A stretch of DNA of 64,000 bases. Origin: Streptomyces sp. NBC_01717 (lineage in GTDB: Bacteria > Actinomycetota > Actinomycetes > Streptomycetales > Streptomycetaceae). The notes under the pieces are model-generated. The model made no database searches. It had not been told where the DNA came from and worked only from the letters and a program-made list of their open reading frames with translations. Where the stretch lies: contig NZ_CP109178.1 of the NCBI RefSeq assembly GCF_036248255.1, forward strand, positions 7,032,001 through 7,096,000, given 5' to 3'. This document shows positions 26,076 to 34,679 of this stretch, one piece after another. The translations under genes were made by a program, and so were the position numbers. Position 1 is the first letter of the stretch, and every line of letters begins with the position of its first letter.

Positions 26076-27176
26076 ATGAGTGATCACAGGGCGCAGCCGG
26101 TGCTGCACGTGAAGGGGCGGGTGCTCGTCGGTCCCGACGACGTCAGGGACGAGCTGTGGGCGGTCGGCGGGCGGATCTCGTACGAGCGGCCGCCGGGCGC
26201 GGACGCGGCGGATACCGTCACCGGCTGGGTGCTGCCGGGTCTCGTCGACGCCCACTGCCATGTGGGGCTCGATCACCACGGCCCGGTCGACGCCGCCACG
26301 AGCGAGAAGCAGGCGCTCACCGACCGGGAGGCCGGCACGCTGCTCATCCGGGACGCCGGATCGCCCTCCGACACCCGGTGGATCGACGACCGCGAGGACC
26401 TTCCCAAGATCGTCCGGGCGGGCCGTCATATCGCCAGGACCCGCAGGTACATCCGGAACTACGCCCATGAGATCGAACCCGGCGACCTCGTCGCGTACGT
26501 CGCGCAGGAGGCGCGGCGCGGCGACGGCTGGGTCAAGCTGGTCGGCGACTGGATCGACCGGGACGCCGGTGACCTGACCGCCTGCTGGCCGCGCGGCGAG
26601 GTCGAGGCGGCCATCGCCGAGGCGCACCGGCTCGGCGCACGGGTCACCGCGCACTGCTTCGCCGAGGCCGCTCTCGTCGATCTCGTCGAGGCAGGGATCG
26701 ACTGCATCGAGCATGCGACGGGCCTGACCGAGGACACCATCCCGCTCTTCGCCGAGCGTGGCGTCGCGATCGTCCCGACGCTGGTAAACATCGCCACGTT
26801 CCCGGACCTCGCGGCGGGCGGCGAGGCCAAGTTCCCGCGCTGGTCGGCACATATGCGGCAGCTGTACGAGCGTCGTTACGACACCGTGCGCTCGGCGTAC
26901 GACGCAGGGGTGCCGGTCTACGTCGGCACCGACGCGGGCGGCTCGCTGGCCCATGGACTCGTGGCGGCGGAGGTCGCCGAACTGGTCAAGGCCGGCATCC
27001 CGGCGCGCGAGGCGCTCTCGGCGACCGCCTGGGGTGCCCGCGCATGGCTCGGACGGCCGGGGCTGGAGGAGGGCGCCCCGACGGACCTCGTGGTGTACGA
27101 CGAGGACCCGCGGGCGGACGTACGGGTGCTGGCGGCGCCGCGCCAGGTCGTGCTGAACGGGCGCGTGATCGGCTGA
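26076..27176 (+). CDS. Amidohydrolase family protein (imidazolonepropionase-like)
   Basis: A 366-residue metal-dependent hydrolase. The N-terminal metal motif is GLVDAHCHVGLDHH, with the histidines ARVTAHCF and CIEHATGL further on and the aspartate in VYVGTDAGGSLAHG. The order His-x-His, His, His, Asp and the terminal VVLNGRVIG fit the imidazolonepropionase/prolidase-like group. Substrate unknown. It starts at ATG 26076, 106 bases from the divergent aminotransferase; shared control is possible. Confidence 0.82.
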   Translation: MSDHRAQPVLHVKGRVLVGPDDVRDELWAVGGRISYERPPGADAADTVTGWVLPGLVDAHCHVGLDHHGPVDAATSEKQALTDREAGTLLIRDAGSPSDTRWIDDREDLPKIVRAGRHIARTRRYIRNYAHEIEPGDLVAYVAQEARRGDGWVKLVGDWIDRDAGDLTACWPRGEVEAAIAEAHRLGARVTAHCFAEAALVDLVEAGIDCIEHATGLTEDTIPLFAERGVAIVPTLVNIATFPDLAAGGEAKFPRWSAHMRQLYERRYDTVRSAYDAGVPVYVGTDAGGSLAHGLVAAEVAELVKAGIPAREALSATAWGARAWLGRPGLEEGAPTDLVVYDEDPRADVRVLAAPRQVVLNGRVIG

Positions 27177-27317
27177 CGCCGCCGTGTCCCGGCGGAATGG
27201 GCGACACGTTGACAGCCAGTGACCGAACCGCCCCCGCGCTCGTTGCAACACTTCTGGTCATGCTCCGGTGCGGTTGCCCACACCGCACATGCGCTCGGGG
27301 ATCGGGTGACGGTGAGG

Positions 27318-27418
27318 GACACCGAAGGAACAGACGTACCTCGATATTCGAATACAGGGGCGGAAACCCCCCTTTGGAGTGAACTCGCCGCAGCTGTCTG
27401 TCAGTTCACCCTCTGTGC
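27318..27418 (+). promoter_or_regulatory. Possible riboswitch-like leader (resembles degenerate c-di-AMP/ydaO elements)
   Basis: Between the amidohydrolase and the LAETG protein, 336 bases lack a gene. Three blocks in order recall actinobacterial ydaO leaders as I remember them: ACCGAAGGAACAG (27321-27333), a GGGG-AAACCCC block ending TTTGGAGTGAAC (to 27384), and CTGTCAGTTCACC (27398-27410). GTGAAC (27379-27384) and GTTCAC (27404-27409) can pair. A simple hairpin leader is the alternative. No covariance search was possible. Confidence 0.35.
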
Positions 27419-27439
27419 GTAAAGATTCACGGAGTCGAG

Positions 27440-27483
27440 GCCACCGGCGCCCGCGATGTCCCCCATTGGGCGGCGCCGGTGGC
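27440..27483 (+). promoter_or_regulatory. Strong hairpin in the 5' leader of the LAETG protein gene
   Basis: A perfect 12-base-pair inverted repeat, GCCACCGGCGCC (27440-27451) and GGCGCCGGTGGC (27472-27483), ends 29 bases before the TTG start. It is too far upstream to block the ribosome directly and may act as a leader terminator for the element before it. Confidence 0.6.
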
Positions 27484-27512
27484 TCCATGTCTCTTGTGGG
27501 GGTTCCACCATT

Positions 27513-28466
27513 TTGAACAGCAACACCTTCCGCCTGGCCGCCCTGGCGGTCGCCGCCGCTCCCGTCGCTCTGCTGGTCGCCGCCCCGGCGCACGCCACCG
27601 GAGCCACCACGACCACCGGTGGCGGGAAGGCGAGCGCGGTCGTGCTCCGTACCGCACTCGATGTATCGCTCCTGAGCAAGACCGTCGATGTGCCGCTCAA
27701 GACCACGCTGAACGAGGTGCACGCCCCGGCGAGCGCCGAGCAGACCGCGCTCCGCGTGCGGCTCGACGGCGTGAATCACGGGCGCCCGTTCAGCGTGCTG
27801 CGCGCCGACGTGGCCACGGCGAACGCGACCGTCGACAAGCACCGGGCGGAGGGTTACAGCAACCTGGCGAAGGCCCGTGTGCATCTGCCCGGACTGCCGC
27901 TGCTCTCGCTCATCGAGGTCGAGAAGGTCACCTCGAAGGCGGTCTGCGAGGTGGGTCGCAGGCCGGTCGCCGAATCCAACGTGCTGGGCCATGTCTCGGT
28001 CCTGGGCAAGCGGGTCACGCTCACCTCGGGCGGCACCACGCGGGTCGACGTGCCGGGTGTCGGCGAGGTGAGGCTCGACCTGTCGAAGACGCGGACCACG
28101 TCGCGCACGGCTGCGGCCACCGCGCTCCGCCTGGAGGTGTCGGTCAACCCGCTCAAGCTGAACGTCGCCGACGTCAAGGGGGAGGTCACGCTCGCCGAGG
28201 CGACCTGCGAGACCCCGAAGGGGCCCAAGCCCACGAAGCCGGCGGGCGGCAGCGACGGCGGCACCGCCGGTGGCGACAACGGCGACGGCGGCACCGATGT
28301 GAAGCCCCAGACCGGGACCGGGCACGCCCCGGCGGCGGTCGACACAAGTCTCGCGGAGACCGGCGGCAGCTCCACGACGCCCTACATCGCAGGTGGCGCG
28401 GCCCTGCTGCTGGCGCTGGGTGCGGGCGCCATGGTCGTGGCACGCAGGCGCGGCGCCCAGGACTGA
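27513..28466 (+). CDS. SCO1860-family LAETG-anchored surface protein
   Basis: A 317-residue exported protein. A signal peptide (FRLAALAVAAAPVALLVAAP, then AHA) precedes a soluble region of about 200 residues rich in Val/Thr and a Gly/Asp/Lys linker. A sortase signal LAETG follows, then a hydrophobic helix (YIAGGAALLLALGAGAMVV) and the tail ARRRGAQD. A class E sortase would link it to peptidoglycan. The TTG start at 27513 is inferred because the signal peptide begins there; GTGGGGG lies 10 bases upstream. The function of the family is unknown. A structured leader suggests RNA-level control. Confidence 0.87.
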   Translation: MNSNTFRLAALAVAAAPVALLVAAPAHATGATTTTGGGKASAVVLRTALDVSLLSKTVDVPLKTTLNEVHAPASAEQTALRVRLDGVNHGRPFSVLRADVATANATVDKHRAEGYSNLAKARVHLPGLPLLSLIEVEKVTSKAVCEVGRRPVAESNVLGHVSVLGKRVTLTSGGTTRVDVPGVGEVRLDLSKTRTTSRTAAATALRLEVSVNPLKLNVADVKGEVTLAEATCETPKGPKPTKPAGGSDGGTAGGDNGDGGTDVKPQTGTGHAPAAVDTSLAETGGSSTTPYIAGGAALLLALGAGAMVVARRRGAQD

Positions 28467-28524
28467 CGCGGCCCGGCCCGAGGGGGCCAAGGGGGCGTAG
28501 AAGCGGACGGACGAGCAACAGCGA

Positions 28525-28572
28525 GGCGGGGAGCGGTGTTCGCGTGATCTCACGCGAACACCGCTCCCCGCC
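28525..28572. terminator. Bidirectional terminator, 23-base-pair perfect stem
   Basis: Arms 28525-28547 and 28550-28572 are exact complements with a 2-base centre, between the convergent stops of the LAETG gene (28466) and cobC (28606). It would stop transcription from both sides. Confidence 0.9.
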
Positions 28573-28605
28573 CGTGCGTTGGATCAGCCGCCGGGCCCCT
28601 GGCCG

Positions 28606-29685
28606 TCAGCGGCCGACGAGCATCAGCGCCTGATCGAGCGCCTGCAGAAAGCGGTTGGTGGTCACCCGGTCGCGTACGGCCAGCCGCAGCCACTCGGGGC
28701 CGAGCCCCGGAAAAGTGTCGCCGCGCCGCGCCGCGAACCCCAGCGTCCGCAGCCGCTCCCGTACCTGCGCGCCCCGCTCCAGCCGGACCAGCACGAACGG
28801 TCCGTCGGTCGGCTCGGCCACCCGCACCTCGGCGAACTCCATGAGTCCCGCGACCAAATGGGCCCGGTCCACCGCGATCCGGTCCGCCGCGGCGGCCGCC
28901 TCGGCCAGCGCCCGCGGCTCCATGCAGGCCTCGGCCGCCGCCAGCGCCGGCGAGGACACCGGCCACAGCGGCTGGGCCTCCTGCAGTGCGCCGATGGTCT
29001 CCGGAGCGGCCAGTACGTAACCGATCCGCAGCCCCGCCAGCCCCCACGTCTTGGTGAGGCTGCGCAGCACGACGAGGCCGGGGATGTCCGTACGCCCGCA
29101 CAGCGCCTCGCGCTCGCCCGGGACCGCGTCCATGAATGCCTCGTCGACCACCAGCGTCCGTCCGGGGCGCGCCAGTTTCTCCAGTGCGGCCGCCGGATGC
29201 AGCACCGACGTCGGGTTGGTGGGATTGCCGACCACCACCAGATCCGCCTCGTCGGGCACGGTCGCCGGATCCAGCCGGAAGCCGTCCTCGGCGCGCAGCA
29301 GCACCCGTCCCACCTCGTGCCCGGCCGCGCGCAGCGCCGCCTCGGGCTCGGTGAACTGCGGATGGACGACGACCGGCCGCCGGGCCGGCAGCGCCCGGGC
29401 GATCAGCACGAACGCCTCTGCCGCGCCCGCCGTCAGCAACACCCGCTCCACCGGCAGCCCGTGCCGCCGAGCGACCGCGGCCCGCGCCGGGCCCCCGTCC
29501 GGGTAGGCGGCGAGCGTGGCCAGAGAGGCGGATATTCGTTCCCTCAGCCAGGCCGGGGGCGTATCCGTGCGTACGTTGACGGCGAGATCGGTCAGATCCC
29601 GGCCGCGTACCTCCGCGTCACCGTGATGCCGCAGATCGTGCCCGCCCGCGCTGTTCACGTCGGGACTCTCAGTGGGAGTGTGCAT
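28606..29685 (-). CDS. cobC: CobC-like PLP protein (Rv2231c family)
   Basis: A 359-residue class I PLP enzyme related to L-threonine-O-3-phosphate decarboxylase (CobD of Salmonella), which makes the aminopropanol linker of the cobalamin nucleotide loop. The lysine is in VVLRSLTKTWGLAGLRIGY, and the asparagine/aspartate pair appears in VVVGNPTNPTS and LVVDEAFMD. It is the last gene of the cobalamin run. The branch found in actinobacteria is called CobC or Rv2231c-like; the exact substrate is inferred. Confidence 0.85.
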   Translation of the reverse strand: MHTPTESPDVNSAGGHDLRHHGDAEVRGRDLTDLAVNVRTDTPPAWLRERISASLATLAAYPDGGPARAAVARRHGLPVERVLLTAGAAEAFVLIARALPARRPVVVHPQFTEPEAALRAAGHEVGRVLLRAEDGFRLDPATVPDEADLVVVGNPTNPTSVLHPAAALEKLARPGRTLVVDEAFMDAVPGEREALCGRTDIPGLVVLRSLTKTWGLAGLRIGYVLAAPETIGALQEAQPLWPVSSPALAAAEACMEPRALAEAAAAADRIAVDRAHLVAGLMEFAEVRVAEPTDGPFVLVRLERGAQVRERLRTLGFAARRGDTFPGLGPEWLRLAVRDRVTTNRFLQALDQALMLVGR

Positions 29686-29796
29686 GACTTCCAGGGGGGT
29701 GTGGGGGGCGAGTTGATGACCGTGGGTGGAGCGACAGCAGGACGACTATGTGCCCGCCACCGGGCTCCACGCAACGGTCGGATCCGGATGCGCGTG

Positions 29797-30183
29797 CTAC
29801 GCCCGCCGGGCCACCGCACACGTCACCTTCCCCGTCCGCCCCCGGGGGGTCGACTTCCGCTTCGGTACGAGCAGTTCGTCCGCGCCGACGAGAGCCGCCG
29901 CCTCCGCGACCGACGGCGTGCCGACCGCTGCGAGCGACACACCCGACGGATTCGGCACCACGACCGCGGCCAGCTCGTCCGCTCGGTAGGCACGCACCGG
30001 TACGCCCAGCCGCGCCGCAGCGCCGACGATCCCCGGCTCGTCCGCCTTGGCGTCGACGGTCGCCAACTCCACGACGCTGCAGGGCGGGAGACCGGCCTCG
30101 CGCAGTACGGAAAGGACGAGCCCCAGCACTTCGTCGGCCGTCACACCGCTGCCCGCCCCGACCCCGACGACCAGCAGAGTCAT
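29797..30183 (-). CDS. cobE: CobE/CbiG C-terminal domain cobalamin protein
   Basis: A 128-residue protein covering one CobE/GbiG_C domain: VVGVGAGSGVTADEVLGLVL, then ELATVDAKADEPGIVGAAARLG and a terminal AVGTPSVAEAAALVGADELLVPKRK. The family takes part in corrin ring contraction/deacylation (CbiG) or an undefined step (CobE). The ATG at 30183 has AAGGA upstream. It lies between cobB (189 bases) and cobC (111 bases) on the same strand. Confidence 0.85.
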   Translation of the reverse strand: MTLLVVGVGAGSGVTADEVLGLVLSVLREAGLPPCSVVELATVDAKADEPGIVGAAARLGVPVRAYRADELAAVVVPNPSGVSLAAVGTPSVAEAAALVGADELLVPKRKSTPRGRTGKVTCAVARRA

Positions 30184-30372
30184 GGGAGAGATCCTTTCGC
30201 GAACTCGAGGGACGGGACGGGTCAGGGGACGCGGGCAGCGGGGCCGATCGGCCGACAGGAGTCCGTGGCGGTGTTCGTCGCGCTCGGCGCGTTCCTGATG
30301 ACCTCGGCGGGCGGCCGGGTCGCCCGTCGCGTCACCGGCCGTCGCCACCGTGGGCATCGCGGACCGACGGTG

Positions 30373-31908
30373 TCATCCCGCGGCCCGCTCGACGAACCGC
30401 CGGGCGATGCCCGGTGCCGAAGCCCAGTGCGTATGCAGATAGCTGGCATGGACGCCCTGTTGCACGAAGCCCTCGACACGCCGCTCCGGCAGATGCATGC
30501 CCCATGCGGGCGCGGAACCGGCACCCGGCTCCAGCACCGTCCGGTGGAACTCGTGCCCACGCAGCCGTGTGCCGACCGCGGCCAGCGCACTGTCGGTGAT
30601 CGCGACGGCCTCCCGGTAACCGAGCGTCAGCCGCTTCGACATCCGGCCGTCGGCGTCGAGCACCCCGCACATCGGCAGTCCGTCGAGCGAACGCGACAGA
30701 TAGAGCAGCCCGGCGCACTCGGCGGCGACGGGTGCCCCGGCGGCCGCGAGATCGGCAACGGCCTTGCGGAGCGGCTCGTTGGCGGACAGCTCGGGGGCGT
30801 ACACCTCCGGGAACCCGCCGCCGATCACAAGCCCCCGGGTGCCCTCGGGCAGAGCCACGTCCCGCAGCGGATCGAACGTCACGACCTCCGCCCCGGCGGC
30901 GGCGAGGAGCTCGCTGTGCTCCGCGTAGGAGAAGGTGAACGCGGGCCCCCCGGCCACGGCGATGACGGGGCGGCCACGACCGGGCCCGTCCGGGCCACCA
31001 CCCTCCGGCTCGTCCGGCGTCCGAGAACCGGGGCCGGGGGCGGAGCCCCGGTTCCGGGAGGGGCCGGGGAGGGGAACAGTCGTGTCGCGGGCATCCCCGC
31101 CCCCCACCGCACCCCGCACGGCCTCCACCGGGTCCCACGCCCCGGAGCCCGCAGGCGACCGGGGGGCCGACCGCGCCAACGCCATCAACGCATCCAGATC
31201 GCACCCGCCGCTCACCTGCGCGCCCATGGCCGCGACTGCGGCCACCGCGTCGCCCCGCCGCTCGGCCACCGGCACCAGTCCCAGATGCCGCGAGGGCGTG
31301 GCCACCTGCTCGGCCCGCCGCAGCACACCCATCACCGGCACACCGGACTCGTCGAGCGCATCCCGGAGCAGCATCTCGTGCCGGTCCGAGCCGACCTTGT
31401 TGAGGATCACCCCGCTGATCCGTACCTCCGGATCCCACGAGGCGAAGCCGTGCACCAGCGCGGCGACCGACCGCGACTGCGCCGACGCGTCCACGACCAG
31501 CACCACCGGCGCCTGCAGCAACTTCGCGACATGGGCGGTCGACGCCAACTCGCCCTGCCCAGCCCGTCGCCCGCCACCACCCTGCCTGAGCACTTCGCGC
31601 CCTGTTTGGATTCCAGCCCCGTCGTACAGCCCCATCACGCCCTCGATGATCGCCAGGTCGCACCCACGCGCCCCGTGCGCGAACAACGGAGCGACCAGCT
31701 CCGGCCCGCACATGTACGCGTCGAGGTTGCGCCCCGCCCGCCCGGTGGCCAGCGAGTGATAGCCGGGGTCGATGTAGTCGGGTCCGACCTTGTGCGGCGA
31801 CACGGCGAGACCGCGCCGGGTGAAGGCCGCCATCAGACCTGTCGCCACGGTGGTCTTGCCGCTGCCGGAGGCCGGCGCGGCAATCACCAGTCGCGGAATC
31901 GTCACCAC
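30373..31908 (-). CDS. cobB: Cobyrinate a,c-diamide synthase
   Basis: A 511-residue enzyme that amidates the a and c side chains of cobyrinate using glutamine and ATP. An N-terminal dethiobiotin-synthase-like ATPase (PASGSGKTT) is followed by a class I glutaminase domain whose nucleophile is the Cys of APVAAECAGLLYLSRSL. Between them (about residues 278-300) lies a Gly/Pro-rich segment encoded by a copy of a dispersed repeat that also occurs between cobQ and the chelatase gene. The GTG start overlaps the cobO stop region; a second GTG at 31905 is equally possible. The insert appears to be tolerated in the interdomain linker. Confidence 0.94.
   Translation of the reverse strand: MVTIPRLVIAAPASGSGKTTVATGLMAAFTRRGLAVSPHKVGPDYIDPGYHSLATGRAGRNLDAYMCGPELVAPLFAHGARGCDLAIIEGVMGLYDGAGIQTGREVLRQGGGGRRAGQGELASTAHVAKLLQAPVVLVVDASAQSRSVAALVHGFASWDPEVRISGVILNKVGSDRHEMLLRDALDESGVPVMGVLRRAEQVATPSRHLGLVPVAERRGDAVAAVAAMGAQVSGGCDLDALMALARSAPRSPAGSGAWDPVEAVRGAVGGGDARDTTVPLPGPSRNRGSAPGPGSRTPDEPEGGGPDGPGRGRPVIAVAGGPAFTFSYAEHSELLAAAGAEVVTFDPLRDVALPEGTRGLVIGGGFPEVYAPELSANEPLRKAVADLAAAGAPVAAECAGLLYLSRSLDGLPMCGVLDADGRMSKRLTLGYREAVAITDSALAAVGTRLRGHEFHRTVLEPGAGSAPAWGMHLPERRVEGFVQQGVHASYLHTHWASAPGIARRFVERAAG
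31011..31076. repeat. Dispersed GC-rich repeat, copy inside cobB
   Basis: Begins CGTCCGGCGTCCGAGAACCG and contains a GGGGC-GGA-GCCCC hairpin. It matches the copy at 34590-34656 with about five differences in the first 50 bases, same orientation. It keeps the cobB frame open and encodes the segment PSRNRGSAPGPGSRTPDEPE. Confidence 0.75.
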
Positions 31909-32510
31909 TCGATGCCCCTCTGGCCCTTCTGCCCGGCGTCCATCGGGTGCTTCACCTTCGACATGTCGGTCACCAGATCGGCGGCCTCGACGAGCTTCTC
32001 CGGGGCATTGCGCCCGGTGATCACCACATGCTGCGTGCCTGGGCGGTTGCGCATCACCTCGACCACCTCGTCGGTGTCGATCCAGCCCCAGTGCATCGGG
32101 TACGCGAACTCGTCGAGGACATACAGCTTGTACGTCTCGGCAGCCAGGTCACGCTTGACCTGCTCCCAGCCCTCCCGGGCCTTCTCCTCGTTGTCCGCGT
32201 TGTCGCCGTGCAGGCCGCGCTGCACCCACGACCAGCCCTCGCCCATCTTGTGCCAGGCGACCGTGCCGCCCTCACCGCTCGCGCCGAGCACCTTCAGCGC
32301 GTTCTCCTCGCCGACCTTCCACTTCGCCGACTTGACGAACTGGAACACCCCGATCGGCCAGCCCTGGTTCCAGGCACGCAGCGCGAGTCCGAACGCGGCC
32401 GTCGACTTGCCCTTGCCGATACCGGTGTGGACGAAGAGCAGCGGACGGTTGCGGCGCTGGCGAGTCGTCAGCCCGTCGTCCGGCACGGTGGTCGGCTGTC
32501 CTTGCGGCAT
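31902..32510 (-). CDS. cobO: Cob(I)yrinic acid a,c-diamide adenosyltransferase
   Basis: A 202-residue BtuR/CobO-type ATP:corrinoid adenosyltransferase that installs the 5'-deoxyadenosyl ligand on cobalt. The P-loop is VHTGIGKGKSTAAFGLALRA, the tail GTQHVVITGRNAPEKLVEAADLVTDM is family-typical. Its ATG overlaps the chelatase stop as TGATG, and its stop overlaps the cobB start, so the three genes are coupled. Confidence 0.96.
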   Translation of the reverse strand: MPQGQPTTVPDDGLTTRQRRNRPLLFVHTGIGKGKSTAAFGLALRAWNQGWPIGVFQFVKSAKWKVGEENALKVLGASGEGGTVAWHKMGEGWSWVQRGLHGDNADNEEKAREGWEQVKRDLAAETYKLYVLDEFAYPMHWGWIDTDEVVEVMRNRPGTQHVVITGRNAPEKLVEAADLVTDMSKVKHPMDAGQKGQRGIEW

Positions 32511-34543
32511 CAAGCTGCCCTCCTGTTGGATCCGTTGGATCCCTTGGTTCCCTGGGTTCCCTGAACGTCCCTGACGAGTCCGGCGATCGAGTCGGCCCGC
32601 AGCTCGTCGAGCGTGACCGCGGTGCCGCCGAGATCGCGCGCCAACCGGCCGGCCAGCCCGAGCCGCACGACCCCCGACTCGCAGTCCACGACGACGGACG
32701 CCGTGCCCTCCGCCTCGTGCAACCGCGCGGCCCGCGCGGCCAGTGCCACCGGGTCCGGGCCACCGGTCGCCCGCCCGTCCGTCACCACGACCAGCAGCGG
32801 CCGCCGCGACGGATCGCGCAGCCGTTCCACCCGCAGCACGTCATGGGCCTTCAGCAGCCCGGCCGCGAGGGGGGTACGCCCACCGGTCGGCAGCGTCTCC
32901 AGGCGTGCGGCGGCCGTGTCCACGGACGACGTCGGCGGCAGCGCCACTTCGGCGCCCTTGCCCCGGAAGGTGATCAGACCGACCTTGTCCCGCCGCTGGT
33001 ACGCGTCCAGCAGCAGCGACAGCACCGCGCCCTTCACGGCGCCCATGCGCTGCCGGGCGGCCATCGACCCGGATCCGTCCACGACGAAGAGCACCAGGTT
33101 CCCCTCGCGCCCCTCCCGGGTGGCCTGCCGCAGATCATCGCGCCGCACCACGAGGCCGCGCCCGGTGCGTCCGCGCGCGTGCTGGTGCGGGGCGGCGGCC
33201 TGCACGGTCGCCGTGAGATGCAGCTTGGTCAGCAGCCCCTCGGGCCGCCGCGCACCGGTCGTGCGACCGTGCTCGGTACGCGCCCGGGACCGCCGCCCCG
33301 CCGCACCCTCGCCGATCCCCGGCACGCTGAGCATCTTCGTCCGGAACGGCTCGGCAGCTCGTACGGGCTGCTGCTCACCGCCCCCGGCCGGGCGGCCCTG
33401 CGAGGGGAGTCCGGGCGTGTCGCCGTCCCCCGCCTCGGGCTGCGGCGGCGTGTCGGGCCCGTCCTCCCGCGGCGGCTGCCCACCCCCACCAGGCCCGTCC
33501 GGATCGGGGTCGTCCCCGCCGCCGTCCCCTTCACCGCTGTTCTGCTCCAGCGTGTCGTCGAGCTTGTCCTCGTCGAGACCGGGCGCGTCGAACGGGTTGC
33601 GGCGGCGCCGGTGCGGGAGCGCGAGGAGCGCTGCCTGCCGGACGTCCTCGGCGAGCACATCGGTACGTTCCGCCCACGCGGCAAGTGCGGTCGCGGTGCG
33701 GGCCATCACGATGTCGGCGCGCATCCCGTCGACCTCGAAGGCCGCACAGGTGGCGGCGATCTGCCGCAGGGCACGGTCCCCGAGGGTCACCTGAGGAAGC
33801 AGCGCCCGCGCGGCGACGATCCGCTCCCGCAACGTCCCTTCCTCGTCGGCCCACCGGGCGGCGAACCCGGCCGGATCGTCGTCGTACGCGAGCCGACGCC
33901 GCACCACCTCGACCCGCTGGTCGGTCTCGCGCGACGCCGCGACCTCGACGGTCAGCCCGAACCGGTCGAGCAACTGCGGCCGCAGTTCGCCCTCTTCGGG
34001 GTTCATCGTCCCGACGAGCAGGAACCGCGCGGCATGCCGTACGGAGACCCCTTCGCGCTCCACGTACGAGGCGCCCATGGCCGCCGCATCCAGCAGCAGG
34101 TCCACCAGGTGGTCGTGGAGCAGGTTGACCTCGTCGACGTACAGGATTCCGCGATGTGCATCGGCGAGGAGCCCCGGCTCGAACGCCTTGACCCCCTCGG
34201 CGAGCGCCCGCTCGATGTCGAGCGCCCCGACGAGCCGGTCCTCGGACGCGCCCACCGGCAGCTCCACGGTCCGAGCCGCCCGCGACACGCCGCCCCCGGC
34301 CTCGTGAGGCCCATCGGGACACGCGGGATCGGGCGACGCCGGGTCGCACGAGAACCGGCACCCGGAGACGACATCGACCTCGGGCATGAGCGCGGCAAGT
34401 GCCCGCACGGCGGTGGACTTGGCGGTGCCCTTCTCCCCACGCACGAGCACACCACCGACAGCGGGCGATACGGCGTTCAGCAACAATCCGAGCCGCAGAT
34501 CGTCCTGCCCGACGATGGCAGTAAAGGGATACGGGGTACTCAC
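32510..34543 (-). CDS. Putative cobaltochelatase: ChlI-type AAA ATPase fused to a VWA domain
   Basis: A 677-residue fusion. Residues 1 to about 340 are a BchI/CobS-like AAA+ ATPase (Walker [10 protein letters not shown], Walker [15 protein letters not shown], and [16 protein letters not shown]). An acidic, Pro/Gly-rich linker follows (about 345-420). The C-terminal integrin-I/VWA domain has the MIDAS motif [18 protein letters not shown]. It would power cobalt insertion together with a large CobN subunit, which is not in the window. It lies between cobQ and cobO in the same operon. Confidence 0.9.
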   Translation of the reverse strand: MSTPYPFTAIVGQDDLRLGLLLNAVSPAVGGVLVRGEKGTAKSTAVRALAALMPEVDVVSGCRFSCDPASPDPACPDGPHEAGGGVSRAARTVELPVGASEDRLVGALDIERALAEGVKAFEPGLLADAHRGILYVDEVNLLHDHLVDLLLDAAAMGASYVEREGVSVRHAARFLLVGTMNPEEGELRPQLLDRFGLTVEVAASRETDQRVEVVRRRLAYDDDPAGFAARWADEEGTLRERIVAARALLPQVTLGDRALRQIAATCAAFEVDGMRADIVMARTATALAAWAERTDVLAEDVRQAALLALPHRRRRNPFDAPGLDEDKLDDTLEQNSGEGDGGGDDPDPDGPGGGGQPPREDGPDTPPQPEAGDGDTPGLPSQGRPAGGGEQQPVRAAEPFRTKMLSVPGIGEGAAGRRSRARTEHGRTTGARRPEGLLTKLHLTATVQAAAPHQHARGRTGRGLVVRRDDLRQATREGREGNLVLFVVDGSGSMAARQRMGAVKGAVLSLLLDAYQRRDKVGLITFRGKGAEVALPPTSSVDTAAARLETLPTGGRTPLAAGLLKAHDVLRVERLRDPSRRPLLVVVTDGRATGGPDPVALAARAARLHEAEGTASVVVDCESGVVRLGLAGRLARDLGGTAVTLDELRADSIAGLVRDVQGTQGTKGSNGSNRRAA

Positions 34544-34589
34544 AAAGCCTCCTTGACGACGTCATCCATCCACGGACCGCATTCCAGCC

Positions 34590-34656
34590 CGTCCGGCGTT
34601 CGAGGACCGGGGTCCGGGGCGGAGCCCCGGTTACGGGAAGGGGCGGGGCGGGGAGG
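34590..34656. repeat. Dispersed GC-rich repeat, intergenic copy
   Basis: Begins CGTCCGGCGTTCGAGGACCG and carries CCGGGGC-GGA-GCCCCGG, a 7-base-pair hairpin with a 3-base loop. It fills most of the 136-base gap between cobQ and the chelatase gene. It resembles short repeats common in Streptomyces intergenic DNA, as I recall them. Confidence 0.75.
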
Positions 34657-34679
34657 AAAGCCCGCCGCAGGCGTTCCCT

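Noticed and set aside
27398..27418. GTTCACC near the LAETG gene considered as a PHO box
   Set aside because: Only one repeat unit is present; the adjoining 11 bases do not match, unlike the clean pair at 39263-39284.
28579..32574. A very long open frame on the plus strand through the cobalamin genes
   Set aside because: It is antisense to cobC, cobE, cobB and cobO, whose products are clearly recognised. Its translation is Arg/Pro/Gly-rich with no family features. Such frames arise from high third-position GC.
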